Shown here: positions 16,201-24,525 of the stretch, in pieces
How positions within the stretch are numbered: position 1 is the stretch's first letter
How the letters are laid out: every line of letters begins with the position of its first letter
Source of the DNA: Streptomyces longispororuber
GTDB taxonomy: Bacteria > Actinomycetota > Actinomycetes > Streptomycetales > Streptomycetaceae
Length of the DNA stretch: 36,239 nucleotides
Assembly (NCBI RefSeq): GCF_014656095.1
Contig: NZ_BNBT01000085.1
Span: 1 to 36,239, forward strand
Direction: 5' to 3'
Translations under genes and position numbers: made by a program
The notes under the pieces: model-generated
What the model saw: only the letters and a program-made list of their open reading frames with translations
Database searches by the model: none
Told to the model about the DNA's origin: nothing

Positions 16201-16242
16201 GTCAGCCAGCTGCTCGATCGTGCTCCGTCGGTCAGGGAATGG

Positions 16243-16476
16243 CTATTGCGAGAGCGCGAGGGCTCGGACCTGCTGTGACAGGCGGCGCCAGCAGATGAGT
16301 GCGCATCCGAGGGCGAGGAAGGCTTCGCGGGTGTCGTCGCGAATCCCCCAGCGGATCCGCAGTCGGCGGAACCAGTACGGGTGGGCGAGGGCACGCTCGC
16401 CCCCCAGCGTTGAGTGCCGAGTCCAGAGCCGTGTTCGGTGCCGCGTCGAGCGATCAGGGCGATGGCTGATGTGTGG
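16243..16476 (-). pseudogene. IS5-family transposase remnant (C-terminal end, frameshifted)
   Basis: Read leftward, one frame gives ALIARRGTEHGSGLGTQRWG, then a shift to another frame gives ERALAHPYWFRRLRIRWG and REAFLALGCALICWRRL, ending at a TAG (16245-16243). This is the typical C-terminus of IS5-family DDE transposases, including the catalytic E of the WxxER region. The shift lies at the C-run 16400-16405, and the N-terminal two-thirds are absent. The element is dead. Its right boundary before serB and the terminal inverted repeats are not clear to me. Confidence 0.8.
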
Positions 16477-16510
16477 TGGCTAGCTGGAGCTGGGGCTGGA
16501 GTAGGAGGGA

Positions 16511-16536
16511 GGGGGCGGGGGAGGGCCCCCACCCCC
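16511..16536 (-). terminator. G/C-rich hairpin after serB
   Basis: Two 5-bp G:C blocks separated by a mismatch (G-run 16511-16521 with C-run 16526-16536) lie just past the serB stop. On the minus strand this can act as its terminator. Confidence 0.5.
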
Positions 16537-16543
16537 GGGGCTG

Positions 16544-17830
16544 CTACTCGTGGTCCAGGTGCATGTCCGCGGCCTCGACCTCTTCGCGTGTGATCCCGAG
16601 CAGGTACAGCACGGTGTCGAGGAACGGCACGTTGACGGCCGTGTGCGCGGCTTCGCGGACCATCGGCTTGGCGTTGAAGGCGACGCCGAGACCGGCCGTG
16701 TTGAGCATGTCGAGGTCGTTCGCGCCGTCGCCGATCGCGACGGTCTGCTCCAGCGGCACGCCCGCTTCGTGGGCGAACCGGCGCAGCAGCCGGGCCTTGC
16801 CCGCCCGGTCCACGACCTCGCCGGTCACCTTGCCGGTGAGCTTGCCGTCGACGATCTCCAGGGTGTTGGCGTGGGCGAAGTCCAGGCCGAGACGCTCCTT
16901 CAGGTCGTCCGTGACCTGGGTGAACCCGCCCGACACGACGCCGACTTGGTAGCCCAGGCGCTTGAGCGTGCGGATGAGGGTCCGCGCGCCGGGGGTGAGC
17001 TGCACCTCCGCGCGCACCTTGTCCACCACCGAGGCGTCGAGCCCCGCGAGGAGCGAGACGCGCGCGTGCAGCGACTGCTCGAAGTCCAGCTCGCCGCGCA
17101 TCGCGGCCGAGGTCACCTCCGCGACCTCCTCCTCGCACCCGGCGTGCGCGGCGAAGAGCTCGATCACCTCGTCCTGGATCAGCGTCGAGTCGACGTCCAT
17201 CACGACCAGGCGCTGCGCGCGCCGGTGCAGTCCCGCGGCGACGACCGCGACGTCCACCCCGAGCGCCGCGGCCTCCAGCGCGAGCGCCGTGCGCAGCGGC
17301 TCGGTCTCCGTACCGGACACCGCGAACTCCACGGCGGTGACGGGGTACTTGGCGAGGCGGAAGATGCGGTCGATGTTGCCGCCGGTCGCCGTGATGCTCG
17401 CGGCGATGGCGGCGGTCGACTCGGCGGTGAGCGGGTGTCCGAGCACCGTGACGAGGGACCGGCCGAGCCCGCGCGGGCGGTTGTCGCCCCGGCCCGAGAT
17501 GATCTCGGCCTGGAGCTTCTGCGACTCCGCCCAGGAGTGGACGGTGGCCCGCAGACTCCCTTCGAGGCCGGTCGGAGGCGCGGTGATCAGCGCGCACAGC
17601 ACTATCCGGCCACGGGTCACGACCTGCTCGATGTCGACGACGTCCACGGAGTACGCGGCGAGCGTGTCGAACAGTCCGGCGGTGATGCCCGGGCGGTCCT
17701 TGCCGAAGATCTTGACAAGGAGGGTGGGGACGTCGGTGGCGGCACCCGTCTGCGCGGGCGTGTCCGCCGGCGCAGGGGCACCGGAGGGCACACTCGCGCC
17801 GGGGGGCGCGGGGGGCGTGGAGGCACTCAT
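16544..17830 (-). CDS. serB: Phosphoserine phosphatase SerB with ACT domains
   Basis: This HAD-family enzyme carries out the last step of serine synthesis (phosphoserine to serine). The 428-residue product has a 34-residue Ala/Pro/Thr-rich tail, an ACT domain (about 36-110), a second ACT-like region (about 125-200), and the catalytic domain. The catalytic domain holds DVDST (D212, D214), the SGGF motif and the metal-binding GDGANDLDML near the C-terminus. The ACT part suggests allosteric control by serine or another amino acid. I chose ATG 17830 (GGGGAT 5 bases upstream). The longer frame to 17917 reads non-family sequence. Confidence 0.94.
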   Translation of the reverse strand: MSASTPPAPPGASVPSGAPAPADTPAQTGAATDVPTLLVKIFGKDRPGITAGLFDTLAAYSVDVVDIEQVVTRGRIVLCALITAPPTGLEGSLRATVHSWAESQKLQAEIISGRGDNRPRGLGRSLVTVLGHPLTAESTAAIAASITATGGNIDRIFRLAKYPVTAVEFAVSGTETEPLRTALALEAAALGVDVAVVAAGLHRRAQRLVVMDVDSTLIQDEVIELFAAHAGCEEEVAEVTSAAMRGELDFEQSLHARVSLLAGLDASVVDKVRAEVQLTPGARTLIRTLKRLGYQVGVVSGGFTQVTDDLKERLGLDFAHANTLEIVDGKLTGKVTGEVVDRAGKARLLRRFAHEAGVPLEQTVAIGDGANDLDMLNTAGLGVAFNAKPMVREAAHTAVNVPFLDTVLYLLGITREEVEAADMHLDHE

Positions 17831-17872
17831 GGTGATCCCCACGGTAGCTGGCGGTTCCGGGCGCGGCGTGGG

Positions 17873-17893
17873 GGTGTCCAGGTGCCGGACACC
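17873..17893. promoter_or_regulatory. 7-bp inverted repeat upstream of serB
   Basis: GGTGTCC (17873-17879) and GGACACC (17887-17893) are perfect complements around a 7-bp centre, about 43 bases before the serB start. It may be an operator or a leader hairpin. Confidence 0.4.
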
Positions 17894-18289
17894 TCCGCAC
17901 CCCCTTGTCACCCCCACGCTCCCTGCCCCTCACCCCGCATCCGCCCGGGCTTCTCCCGCGGCTCCGCGAGGGCCTCGCGCCTCCGCTCGTCCGGTACGAG
18001 GGGCGCGGCGGGCCGCCCCTTCCCCGGCCGCTTCCCAGTGCCCTCTCCTCGCGCTCCCACGTCGGCTGGGCATCCTCGGAGTACGAGCCCGCTGCCTCCG
18101 CTTCGCGGCGCATCCCCGCCCGCGCGCAGCAGCCCCAGCTTCCTCACCTGCGGTTACGTGGTGTCCTCCCGCCCTAACCGCCGCAAGCAAGGAGCCGAGC
18201 GGAGAGCCGACGGCCTCCGCCTGCGGAGGCGCGTTCTCCAGCGGAGGCGGGCGCAGCGCCGGGCTCCGGGCAGCCCCGTCCGCGGGCCC
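17894..18289. other. Gap between serB and the streptophobe gene, no clear gene
   Basis: Short open frames exist on both strands but none has a good ribosome binding site, family resemblance or consistent codon bias. The region holds hairpins, including AGGGGCG/CGCCCCT (17999-18020) and a near-perfect palindrome GCCTCCGC-CT-GCGGAGGC (18213-18230). The palindrome lies 60 bases past the streptophobe stop and may terminate it. Confidence 0.45.
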
Positions 18290-20275
18290 TCAGCCTCTCC
18301 GCCTCGGGGGTTCCGCCCCGGGCGGTGGCGGCGGCGGTGGAGGAGGTGGCGGCGGCCACTTCCTCGGGCCCTGACGGCCCCGCTCCGGCTCGTCCGAACC
18401 TCGCCCCGCACCCGAGTCGGGCTCCGCTCCCGCCCTGGACCCCCTGCCCGGCACCGGCCCCCGCCCCGGCCCTGAACCCCGGCCCGGCCCGGGGCCCGGC
18501 ACCACCGGCCCGATCACCGTCGGCGCCCCACTGGTACCCGGTACCTCACCAGCACCAGCACCAGCACCAGCACCAGCACCCCGCGGCCCACCGCCACTCC
18601 GCGGCCCACCGCCACCCCGCGGCCCCCTCGCACCCGGCGCCCCGCCCGCCCCCGGAGGAGTCCGGCCTTTCGCGGGAGGCGCCCCGCCCGCCCCCGGAGG
18701 AGGCACCAGGTACGGGTTCGTCTCCGCCCGCGGCGGCCGGTACGGCGTGCTCTGCCGGTAGGGGCCCGGCACCTGCGCCGGGACCGGAGCCTCGTCCGCG
18801 GCCCGGGGCGGACCCGACGCGGCCGGTGCCGCGCGGCTGCCCGCCGCCCTCGTGGCCCGTGCCAGCACCGCCCCGGCGGCCCCGGCCCCCGCTCCCCACG
18901 CGGCCCCGAGCAGCGCGGCCATGGCGAGGTCCCCGCGCAGCTCCAGCCGCGCCCCGAACGCGTCGAAGCCGAGCACCGAGAGCGAGGCGTCCGCGGACAC
19001 CCCGGTCAGCCATGCCATCAGCGGCAGCGCCACCGCGGTGACCGCGCCCAGCATCAGCGCGCACCGCACGACGAAGGCGGCACCGGCAGGTGGGCTTCCG
19101 GCCGCGGGCGGGCCCGCCCCGTCGCTCTCGCGCCCCCGCGCCAGCGGGCTTCGTACCGCCGTCAGCACCCCCGCGAACAGCATCATCACCGCCGCCGCGA
19201 CCCCCAGGAGCCACACCCGTCCGTCGAACTCCGCGAGCCGCCCCAGTGTCAGGGGGGCGTCGGAGTCCCGCAGCAGGTCGTCGACCGGGTCCGGCAGGAA
19301 GCGGGTCAGGGTGCCGGAGGCCTCACCGTCGTACGGGACGAAGAGGCCGACGGGCAGGCCGAGGAAGACGCCGTTCGGGGTGCCGAGGAGCGCGCCGCCC
19401 ACGACCCGCTTGGGGTGGCCGTCGCCGATCGCCGCGTACGCCGCCGCGGCAAGGCCCGCCACCACGGCCATCAGGACGACCGAGACCAGCGCGGACGCCG
19501 CGGGCCGCAGCACGCGGTGCAGGCTCTCGCAGCCGGGCGGCAGCGGCGCGCGGCGGGCGGCGAGCAGCGCGATGAGCAGCACCACGGCCGCCCAGATCGC
19601 GCCACCGAGCAGGGTGGCGCCGGTGTCCACGGTGAAGCCGACCTTCGCCTCCGCCTCGACGAGGTCGCGCAGCCGGTCCGGGAGCAGGCCGCCGATGTCC
19701 CCGATGCCGCCGATGTCCTTGAGGCCGTCGGGAATGCGGTCGCCGATGCCTCCGGGAAGCTCGTCGAGCCCTTTGTCGATTCCCTTGTCAATTCCTTTGT
19801 CGATGCCGAGCTGTCCGCCGTCGATCGTGATGACGTCGTGACCCGCCCAGGCGAGACCGCCGAGCATCGCGACGAAGAGGGCGATGACCGTACCCGCCCG
19901 CGCGGCGAGTTCGGCGGGCGAGATCACGACTCCCGCGCCGCGCAGGGACCGCAAAAAGAAGAAGGCGAGGAGGACCGCACCCACAAGGCCCACGCCCAGC
20001 GGCGCCACGTCGACGGCCGTAGTCGCCTCGGCACCCCTCAATCCGAAGGCCGACATATCACCGGACGGAGTCACGGAGCCGCCGACACCCAGGGCGACGG
20101 CCGCCGCCGTCATCGGCCCGAGCGCACCCGCCGCGTCCGCGCCGAGCAGGTGCAGACCGAGCGCGGCCGTGCCCGCCATGCCGATCAGCGCCCAGCTCAC
20201 CGCCGCGACCGCGGAGACCAGGACGTCCCCCCAGGGCACGCTCCGCCGCTCGCTCTCGTACCCGTCGCTGCCCAT
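18290..20275 (-). CDS. Streptophobe family membrane protein
   Basis: This is a 661-residue actinobacterial membrane protein of unknown function, in the family NCBI calls streptophobe. The first two-thirds hold about eight hydrophobic spans. Between spans lies an extracytoplasmic stretch with a GIDK tetrapeptide repeated three times, then Gly/Ile-rich sequence. The C-terminal 170 residues are a disordered Pro/Gly/Arg tail with a GA dipeptide run (from CACCAG hexamers at 18547-18576) and a run of 12 prolines near the end. GGGGGG lies 4 bases before ATG 20275. It stands alone, divergent from the FHA-ABC gene. Confidence 0.82.
   Translation of the reverse strand: MGSDGYESERRSVPWGDVLVSAVAAVSWALIGMAGTAALGLHLLGADAAGALGPMTAAAVALGVGGSVTPSGDMSAFGLRGAEATTAVDVAPLGVGLVGAVLLAFFFLRSLRGAGVVISPAELAARAGTVIALFVAMLGGLAWAGHDVITIDGGQLGIDKGIDKGIDKGLDELPGGIGDRIPDGLKDIGGIGDIGGLLPDRLRDLVEAEAKVGFTVDTGATLLGGAIWAAVVLLIALLAARRAPLPPGCESLHRVLRPAASALVSVVLMAVVAGLAAAAYAAIGDGHPKRVVGGALLGTPNGVFLGLPVGLFVPYDGEASGTLTRFLPDPVDDLLRDSDAPLTLGRLAEFDGRVWLLGVAAAVMMLFAGVLTAVRSPLARGRESDGAGPPAAGSPPAGAAFVVRCALMLGAVTAVALPLMAWLTGVSADASLSVLGFDAFGARLELRGDLAMAALLGAAWGAGAGAAGAVLARATRAAGSRAAPAASGPPRAADEAPVPAQVPGPYRQSTPYRPPRAETNPYLVPPPGAGGAPPAKGRTPPGAGGAPGARGPRGGGGPRSGGGPRGAGAGAGAGAGEVPGTSGAPTVIGPVVPGPGPGRGSGPGRGPVPGRGSRAGAEPDSGAGRGSDEPERGRQGPRKWPPPPPPPPPPPPGAEPPRRRG
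18547..18576. repeat. CACCAG hexamer repeats inside the streptophobe gene
   Basis: Five perfect CACCAG units plus a partial one encode alternating Gly-Ala on the minus strand. Adjacent 18-bp imperfect repeats (18583-18630) encode Gly/Pro/Arg repeats. The tract is likely to vary in length between strains. Confidence 0.8.
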
Positions 20276-20351
20276 CAGACCCCCCGAGCTCAGAGCGCGT
20301 CGCCCTCGGCGTACGGACACGGCGGGCACACACCGCGGACGCCACCGACGG

Positions 20352-20475
20352 CACCGGTGCGCCCGTGACACCGGTGCGCCCGCGACACCGACGCGGCTAC
20401 GTCACCGCTGCCACCCATGCCACCCATGCCACCCATGCCGCCCACGGCGCCCACGGCACCCATGCCACCCACGGC
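20352..20475. repeat. 17-bp and 9-bp tandem repeats upstream of the streptophobe gene
   Basis: Two 17-bp units (CACCGGTGCGCCCGTGA at 20352 and a one-mismatch copy at 20369, with a worn third at 20386) are followed by seven 9-bp units of the CCACCCATG type from 20411 to 20473. They lie 75-200 bases upstream of the minus-strand start. An open frame exists through the 9-bp units on both strands, but it has no start context that persuades me. Confidence 0.7.
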
Positions 20476-20746
20476 ACCAGCACCCACACAACCCCGGCAC
20501 CGACGCCACGAACGACATCCGCACCGCGGAATCCACGGGCGCCGCGAACGATATCGGTATCATGGGCGGTTTTCAGGTGTCATGGCCGTCATGGCCGATA
20601 TGCGCGACATGCTCGCTATCCGTACTCGCTGAGAGCCCTTACCACTTTCCGGGGCGATATCTTCCCCGTCAACGGGGCCGTCATAGTGCCCCGTACGCAG
20701 TCTTCACAAGGCCCGACTTTCGGTCACCGGCCTCCGCCTGAAATAG

Positions 20747-20775
20747 TTCCTCCCGATGTTCGACATCCCTAGACT
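20747..20775 (+). promoter_or_regulatory. Possible promoter of the FHA-ABC gene
   Basis: TAGACT (20770-20775) is a good -10 match. TTCCTC lies 17 bp upstream as a weak -35. The implied transcript would have a leader of about 40 bases. Confidence 0.4.
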
Positions 20776-20820
20776 CCCCATGATGGGGGCAACTCGGGGG
20801 ACAACTCAGTGGGGCATGGA

Positions 20821-23559
20821 GTGCCGGAACTCGTACTGGAATTGAATGGCAGGTCCTGGACGCTTGATTCGTCCCGGACATACACCCTCGGACGCGATCC
20901 GCAGGGTGACATCGCGCTCGACGACGCCAGGGTCTCCTGGCGGCACGCGACGATCAGTTGGAGCGGCCGGAGCTGGGTCATCGAGGACCACGGCTCGACC
21001 AACGGCACCTTCCTGCAGGGGCAGCGGATCCACCAGGTCGAGGTCGGCCCCGGCTCGGTGATCCACCTGGGCAACGCCACCGACGGCCCGCGCCTCGCGC
21101 TGTCCGGCGGAGGGCCCGGAGCCGCCGCCGTGGCCGCGCCGGGCGCGCAGCAGCAGGCGCAGCACGCCGCGCCGCAGCAGGCCCCCGGGCATGCCGCGCC
21201 GGGCCACCAGGAGGCCCCGGGCTGGGCCGCGCAGCCGCAGCACCAGGCTCAGCAGCAGCACCAGGCCCCGCAGTACCAGCAGCACCAGCAAGCTCCGCAC
21301 CAGCAGATGCACCAGCAAGCCCCGCATCAGCAGATGCAGCAGCAGGCCCCGCATCAGCAGATGCAGCAGCAGGCCCCGCACCAGCAGCCCTGGCAGCAGC
21401 AGGTCCCGCAGCAGCAAGCGCCGCAAGCCCAGCAGGCGCCGCAGCCGCAGCAGGCCCAGGTGCCGCAGCAGCAGGGTCCGGGCGGGGGAGCGGGCGCGGG
21501 GGCCGGCGGCGCGGCGGGGGCCCCGCCGGTCTACGGCGACCGCAGCCCGACCACGTACCACCAGTTCTCGCTTGGCCGAAAGATGCGCATCGGCCGCGCC
21601 CTGGAGAACGAGCTGGTGGTCTCGGACCTCCAGGTCTCGCGGCTGCACGCCGAGTTCACGGCGACGCCCGACGGCCGCTTCGAGCTGCGCGACCTCGGCT
21701 CGCACAACGGCACGTACGTCAACGGCATGCCGATCGCGAAGTCGTCGACGGTCCTCATCGGCCCGAACGACATCGTGGGCGTCGGCCACTCCACGTTCCG
21801 CCTGGTGGGCGACCGCCTGGAGGAGTTCGTCGACACCGGTGACGTCTCCTTCTCCGCGCGCCACCTGACCGTCACGGTCGACGGCGGCAAGCAGATCCTC
21901 AAGGACGTCTCCTTCGGCGTCCCGGAGAAGTCCCTGATCGCGGTCATCGGCCCGTCGGGATCCGGCAAGTCCACCCTGCTCAAGGCGCTCACCGGCTACC
22001 GGCCCGCCAACCAGGGCGACGTCCTGTACGACAACCGGAACCTGTACAAGCAGTTCGCCGAGCTGCGCCAGCGCATCGGCCTGGTCCCGCAGGACGACAT
22101 CCTGCACAAGGAGCTGACCGTCAAGAAGGCGCTGAAGTACGCGGCCAAGCTGCGCTTCCCCGCCGACACCAGCGAGCAGGAGCGCGCCCAGCGCATAGAC
22201 GAGGTGCTGCGCGAGCTGAAGCTCGACATCCACAAGGACAAGAAGGTCACCTCCCTCTCCGGCGGCCAGCGCAAGCGCGTGTCGGTGGCCCTGGAGCTGC
22301 TCACCAAGCCCTCGCTGATCTTCCTGGACGAGCCCACGTCGGGCCTCGACCCGGGCATGGACCGCGACGTCATGCAGCTTCTGCGCGGCCTCGCCGACGA
22401 CGGCCGCACGGTCCTCGTCGTCACGCACTCGGTGGCCGAGCTGGCCTTGTGCGACAAGCTGCTCGTGATGGCGCCGGGCGGCTCGGTGGCGTACTTCGGC
22501 CCGCCCGAGGAGGCCCTGAACTTCTTCGGGTACGACACCTGGGCCGACGTCTTCTCCGCCTTCGAGAACTACCGCGACTACGACTGGGCGGGCCGCTGGA
22601 AGGGCTCGCAGCACTACCAGATGTACGCCGCGGACATCGACGCCGTCGCCGCGCAGCCCGTCCACATGCCGCCGGCCCAGGCGATCAAGCCGCCCAAGCC
22701 GCAGGGCTGGGGCTCGCAGCTCATCACCCTGATCCGCCGCTACGTGTCGGTCATCGCGTCCGACAAGGGCTTCATGGCGCTGATGCTGATCCTGCCCGCG
22801 GTGCTCGGCGCGGTGAGCCTGCTCATCGACCCGGACAAGGGTCTGCTGCCGAACGTGAACCCGCAGACCGGCAAGATCATCCCGAACGGCACGGCCACCA
22901 CGGTGCTGCTGATCCTCGCGGTCGGCGCCTGCTTCGCGGGCGCCGCGAACTCCGTCCGCGAGCTGATCAAGGAGCGGGTGATCTACGAGCGGGAGCGCGC
23001 GACCGGCCTGTCGCGCTCCGCGTACCTGATGTCCAAGGTCATCGTGCTCGGCTTCATCACCGCGCTCCAGGGCGCGCTCGTCGGCGCGATCGGCTTCTCC
23101 TCCCGCGAGCTCCCGGACGAGGGCCTGGTCCTGGGCGGCCAGGTGCTGCTCGAACTCTCCCTGCCGATCATGGCGCTCGGCTTCACCTCGATGATGTTCG
23201 GCCTGATCATCTCGGCCCTGGTGAAGACCGCCGAGAAGACCATGCCGCTGCTGGTGATGTTCGCGATCATCCAGGTCGTGTTCACCGGCTGCCTGTTCAT
23301 CCTGCACGGCACGGTCGGCGTCAACGAGTTCTCGTACCTGATGCCGTCGCGCTGGGCGGTGGCCGCCGCCGGCACCACGCTGGACTTCAACAAGATCAGC
23401 CCCAACCCGGACGACCCCGGCAGCACCGACCCGATCTGGGACCACGAGGCCGGCGCCTACGTCATCGACATGGCCGCCCTGCTCGCCCTCGGCGCGTTCT
23501 GCGGCTTCCTCGTGGCCCGCTTCCTGCGCCGCCACGAGCCGGAGGTCATGCGCAAGTAG
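20821..23559 (+). CDS. FHA-FHA-ABC exporter (ABCG type, Rv1747-like)
   Basis: This 912-residue half-transporter combines two phosphothreonine-binding FHA domains with an ABC ATPase and a membrane domain, as in mycobacterial Rv1747. FHA1: GRD at 24-26, SxxRH around 39-42, GSTNG 58-62. Linker 100-235: Gln/His/Pro/Met-rich repeats. FHA2: GR at 258-259, SRLH 273-276, GSHNG 293-297. ATPase: Walker A GPSGSGKS 377-384, signature LSGGQ 479-483, Walker B LIFLDE 499-504. The last 270 residues hold about six spans. FHA domains imply control by Ser/Thr kinases. GTG 20809 is also possible; I chose GTG 20821 (GGGG 6 bases upstream). The cargo is unknown. Confidence 0.92.
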   Translation: MPELVLELNGRSWTLDSSRTYTLGRDPQGDIALDDARVSWRHATISWSGRSWVIEDHGSTNGTFLQGQRIHQVEVGPGSVIHLGNATDGPRLALSGGGPGAAAVAAPGAQQQAQHAAPQQAPGHAAPGHQEAPGWAAQPQHQAQQQHQAPQYQQHQQAPHQQMHQQAPHQQMQQQAPHQQMQQQAPHQQPWQQQVPQQQAPQAQQAPQPQQAQVPQQQGPGGGAGAGAGGAAGAPPVYGDRSPTTYHQFSLGRKMRIGRALENELVVSDLQVSRLHAEFTATPDGRFELRDLGSHNGTYVNGMPIAKSSTVLIGPNDIVGVGHSTFRLVGDRLEEFVDTGDVSFSARHLTVTVDGGKQILKDVSFGVPEKSLIAVIGPSGSGKSTLLKALTGYRPANQGDVLYDNRNLYKQFAELRQRIGLVPQDDILHKELTVKKALKYAAKLRFPADTSEQERAQRIDEVLRELKLDIHKDKKVTSLSGGQRKRVSVALELLTKPSLIFLDEPTSGLDPGMDRDVMQLLRGLADDGRTVLVVTHSVAELALCDKLLVMAPGGSVAYFGPPEEALNFFGYDTWADVFSAFENYRDYDWAGRWKGSQHYQMYAADIDAVAAQPVHMPPAQAIKPPKPQGWGSQLITLIRRYVSVIASDKGFMALMLILPAVLGAVSLLIDPDKGLLPNVNPQTGKIIPNGTATTVLLILAVGACFAGAANSVRELIKERVIYERERATGLSRSAYLMSKVIVLGFITALQGALVGAIGFSSRELPDEGLVLGGQVLLELSLPIMALGFTSMMFGLIISALVKTAEKTMPLLVMFAIIQVVFTGCLFILHGTVGVNEFSYLMPSRWAVAAAGTTLDFNKISPNPDDPGSTDPIWDHEAGAYVIDMAALLALGAFCGFLVARFLRRHEPEVMRK

Positions 23560-23600
23560 ACCCCCGCGGCACGAGCGCGACACGGGCGAGGCGCCCGTAC

Positions 23601-23639
23601 GTGCGGTCCGTACGCGCGGTCCGTACGCGCGGTCCGTAC
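23601..23639. repeat. Three 13-bp tandem repeats
   Basis: Three units of (G/T)CGCGGTCCGTAC type start at 23601, 23614 and 23627; the last two are identical. They lie directly before the terminator that follows the FHA-ABC gene. Confidence 0.75.
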
Positions 23640-23644
23640 GCGAA

Positions 23645-23678
23645 GAAGGGCGGCACCCCGTGCGGGGTGCCGCCCTTC
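23645..23678. terminator. Bidirectional terminator between the FHA-ABC and transglycosylase genes
   Basis: There is a perfect 15-bp stem (23645-23659 with 23664-23678) and a GTGC loop between two convergent genes. Confidence 0.85.
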
Positions 23679-23728
23679 GGCGTCTGCGAGCGCGGCCTCT
23701 GAAGAGGTCCGGTCCAGGAGGTGCGGAC

Positions 23729-24415
23729 TCAGTAGGCGCCGTTGACGTTGTCGATCGAGCCGTACCGGTGCGCCGCGTAGTTGGCGGCGGCCGTGATGTT
23801 GGCGACCGGGTCGTAGATGTTCGTCGAGGTGCCCGCGACGTGGTACGCGGTGAACGTCGGCTGGATGACCTGGAGCAGGCCGATCGACGGGGTGCCGCGC
23901 TGGGCGTTGATGTCCCAGCCGTTGACGGCGTTCGGATTGCCCGTGGACTCCCGCATGATGTTGCGGTGCAGGCCCTCGTACGAGCCGGGGATGCCCTTGG
24001 CCTTCATGATGTCGAGGGCCTGGCGGATCCAGCCGTCCAGGTTGTTGGCGTAGACCGGCTTGCGCACGGCCGCGCGGCTCGCGACCGTCTTGGCGCGGCG
24101 CTCGTCCTCGGCCTTCTTCTTCGCGGCGGCCTCGTCCTCGGCCTTCTTGCGCGCGGCGGCGTCCTGGGCCCGCTTGTCGGCGGCGGCCTGCTGCTTGCTG
24201 ACGTTCTCGTGGACCGCCTGCTGCGCCTGCGCCGGCATGGACCAGGAGGCGGCGTGCGTGCCGAGCGCCTCGGTGCGGACGTCGGCCTCGGAGCTGCCCG
24301 GCACGACGGAGAAGGCGAGGGCGGCGGCGCCGAGCGTGGCGACACCGGCGACCGAGAACTTCTGGGCCCTGGTCAGGGAGGAGCGACTATGACCAGAGGG
24401 GACGGACTTGGACAT
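23729..24415 (-). CDS. Secreted SLT-type lytic transglycosylase
   Basis: This is a 228-residue exported muralytic enzyme. The signal peptide spans about residues 1-46 (basic start, hydrophobic 20-38). A charged Ala/Lys/Glu coiled-coil spacer runs from 65 to 115 (KKAEDE repeats). The C-terminal transglycosylase domain has catalytic E156 in IMRESTGNPNAVN and the SIGLLQVIQPTF motif. It would cleave peptidoglycan glycan strands, probably during growth or sporulation. ATG 24415 gives MSKSVPSG; AAGAGG lies about 10 bases upstream. The frame extends to 24541 but without signal-peptide logic. The leader contains a terminator-like hairpin. Confidence 0.9.
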   Translation of the reverse strand: MSKSVPSGHSRSSLTRAQKFSVAGVATLGAAALAFSVVPGSSEADVRTEALGTHAASWSMPAQAQQAVHENVSKQQAAADKRAQDAAARKKAEDEAAAKKKAEDERRAKTVASRAAVRKPVYANNLDGWIRQALDIMKAKGIPGSYEGLHRNIMRESTGNPNAVNGWDINAQRGTPSIGLLQVIQPTFTAYHVAGTSTNIYDPVANITAAANYAAHRYGSIDNVNGAY

Positions 24416-24483
24416 GCGGAGTGGACCTCTTCGTGTCGGGAGGCCGCTCTGGCGCCGGCGGGGGACTGGATGCTTCCGGCAAA

Positions 24484-24509
24484 ACGCCGCGGTGCGAGGA
24501 CCGCGGCGT
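24484..24509 (-). promoter_or_regulatory. Terminator-like hairpin in the transglycosylase leader
   Basis: On the minus strand ACGCCGCGGT pairs perfectly with ACCGCGGCGT around a 6-nt loop, followed at once by TTTT (24484-24481). It lies about 70 bases before the start codon and about 10-20 bases after the predicted transcription start. It could attenuate transcription or stabilise the 5' end of the message. Confidence 0.6.
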
Positions 24510-24525
24510 CGAGCGACGGGAGCAA

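Larger units (their letters stand above)
20276..20820. other. Divergent promoter region of the streptophobe and FHA-ABC genes
   Basis: Apart from the repeats, the right half (20540-20800) has lower GC. It carries several CGATAT-type words (near 20551, 20596 and 20652) and the direct repeat TCATGGCCG (near 20579 and 20588). Two GGGGG-(C/A)-CAACTC words directly precede the FHA-ABC start. No gene is supported. Confidence 0.45.

Noticed and set aside
17905..18177. 90-codon frame in the serB-streptophobe gap
   Set aside because: It is Pro/Arg/Ser-rich with an overlapping frame on the other strand that is just as open. There is no start signal and no family likeness.
20290..20487. 65-residue Gly/Met-rich minus-strand frame through the 9-bp repeats
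   Set aside because: It has no ribosome binding site and no sequence outside the repeat that looks coding. I treat it as repeat-derived.
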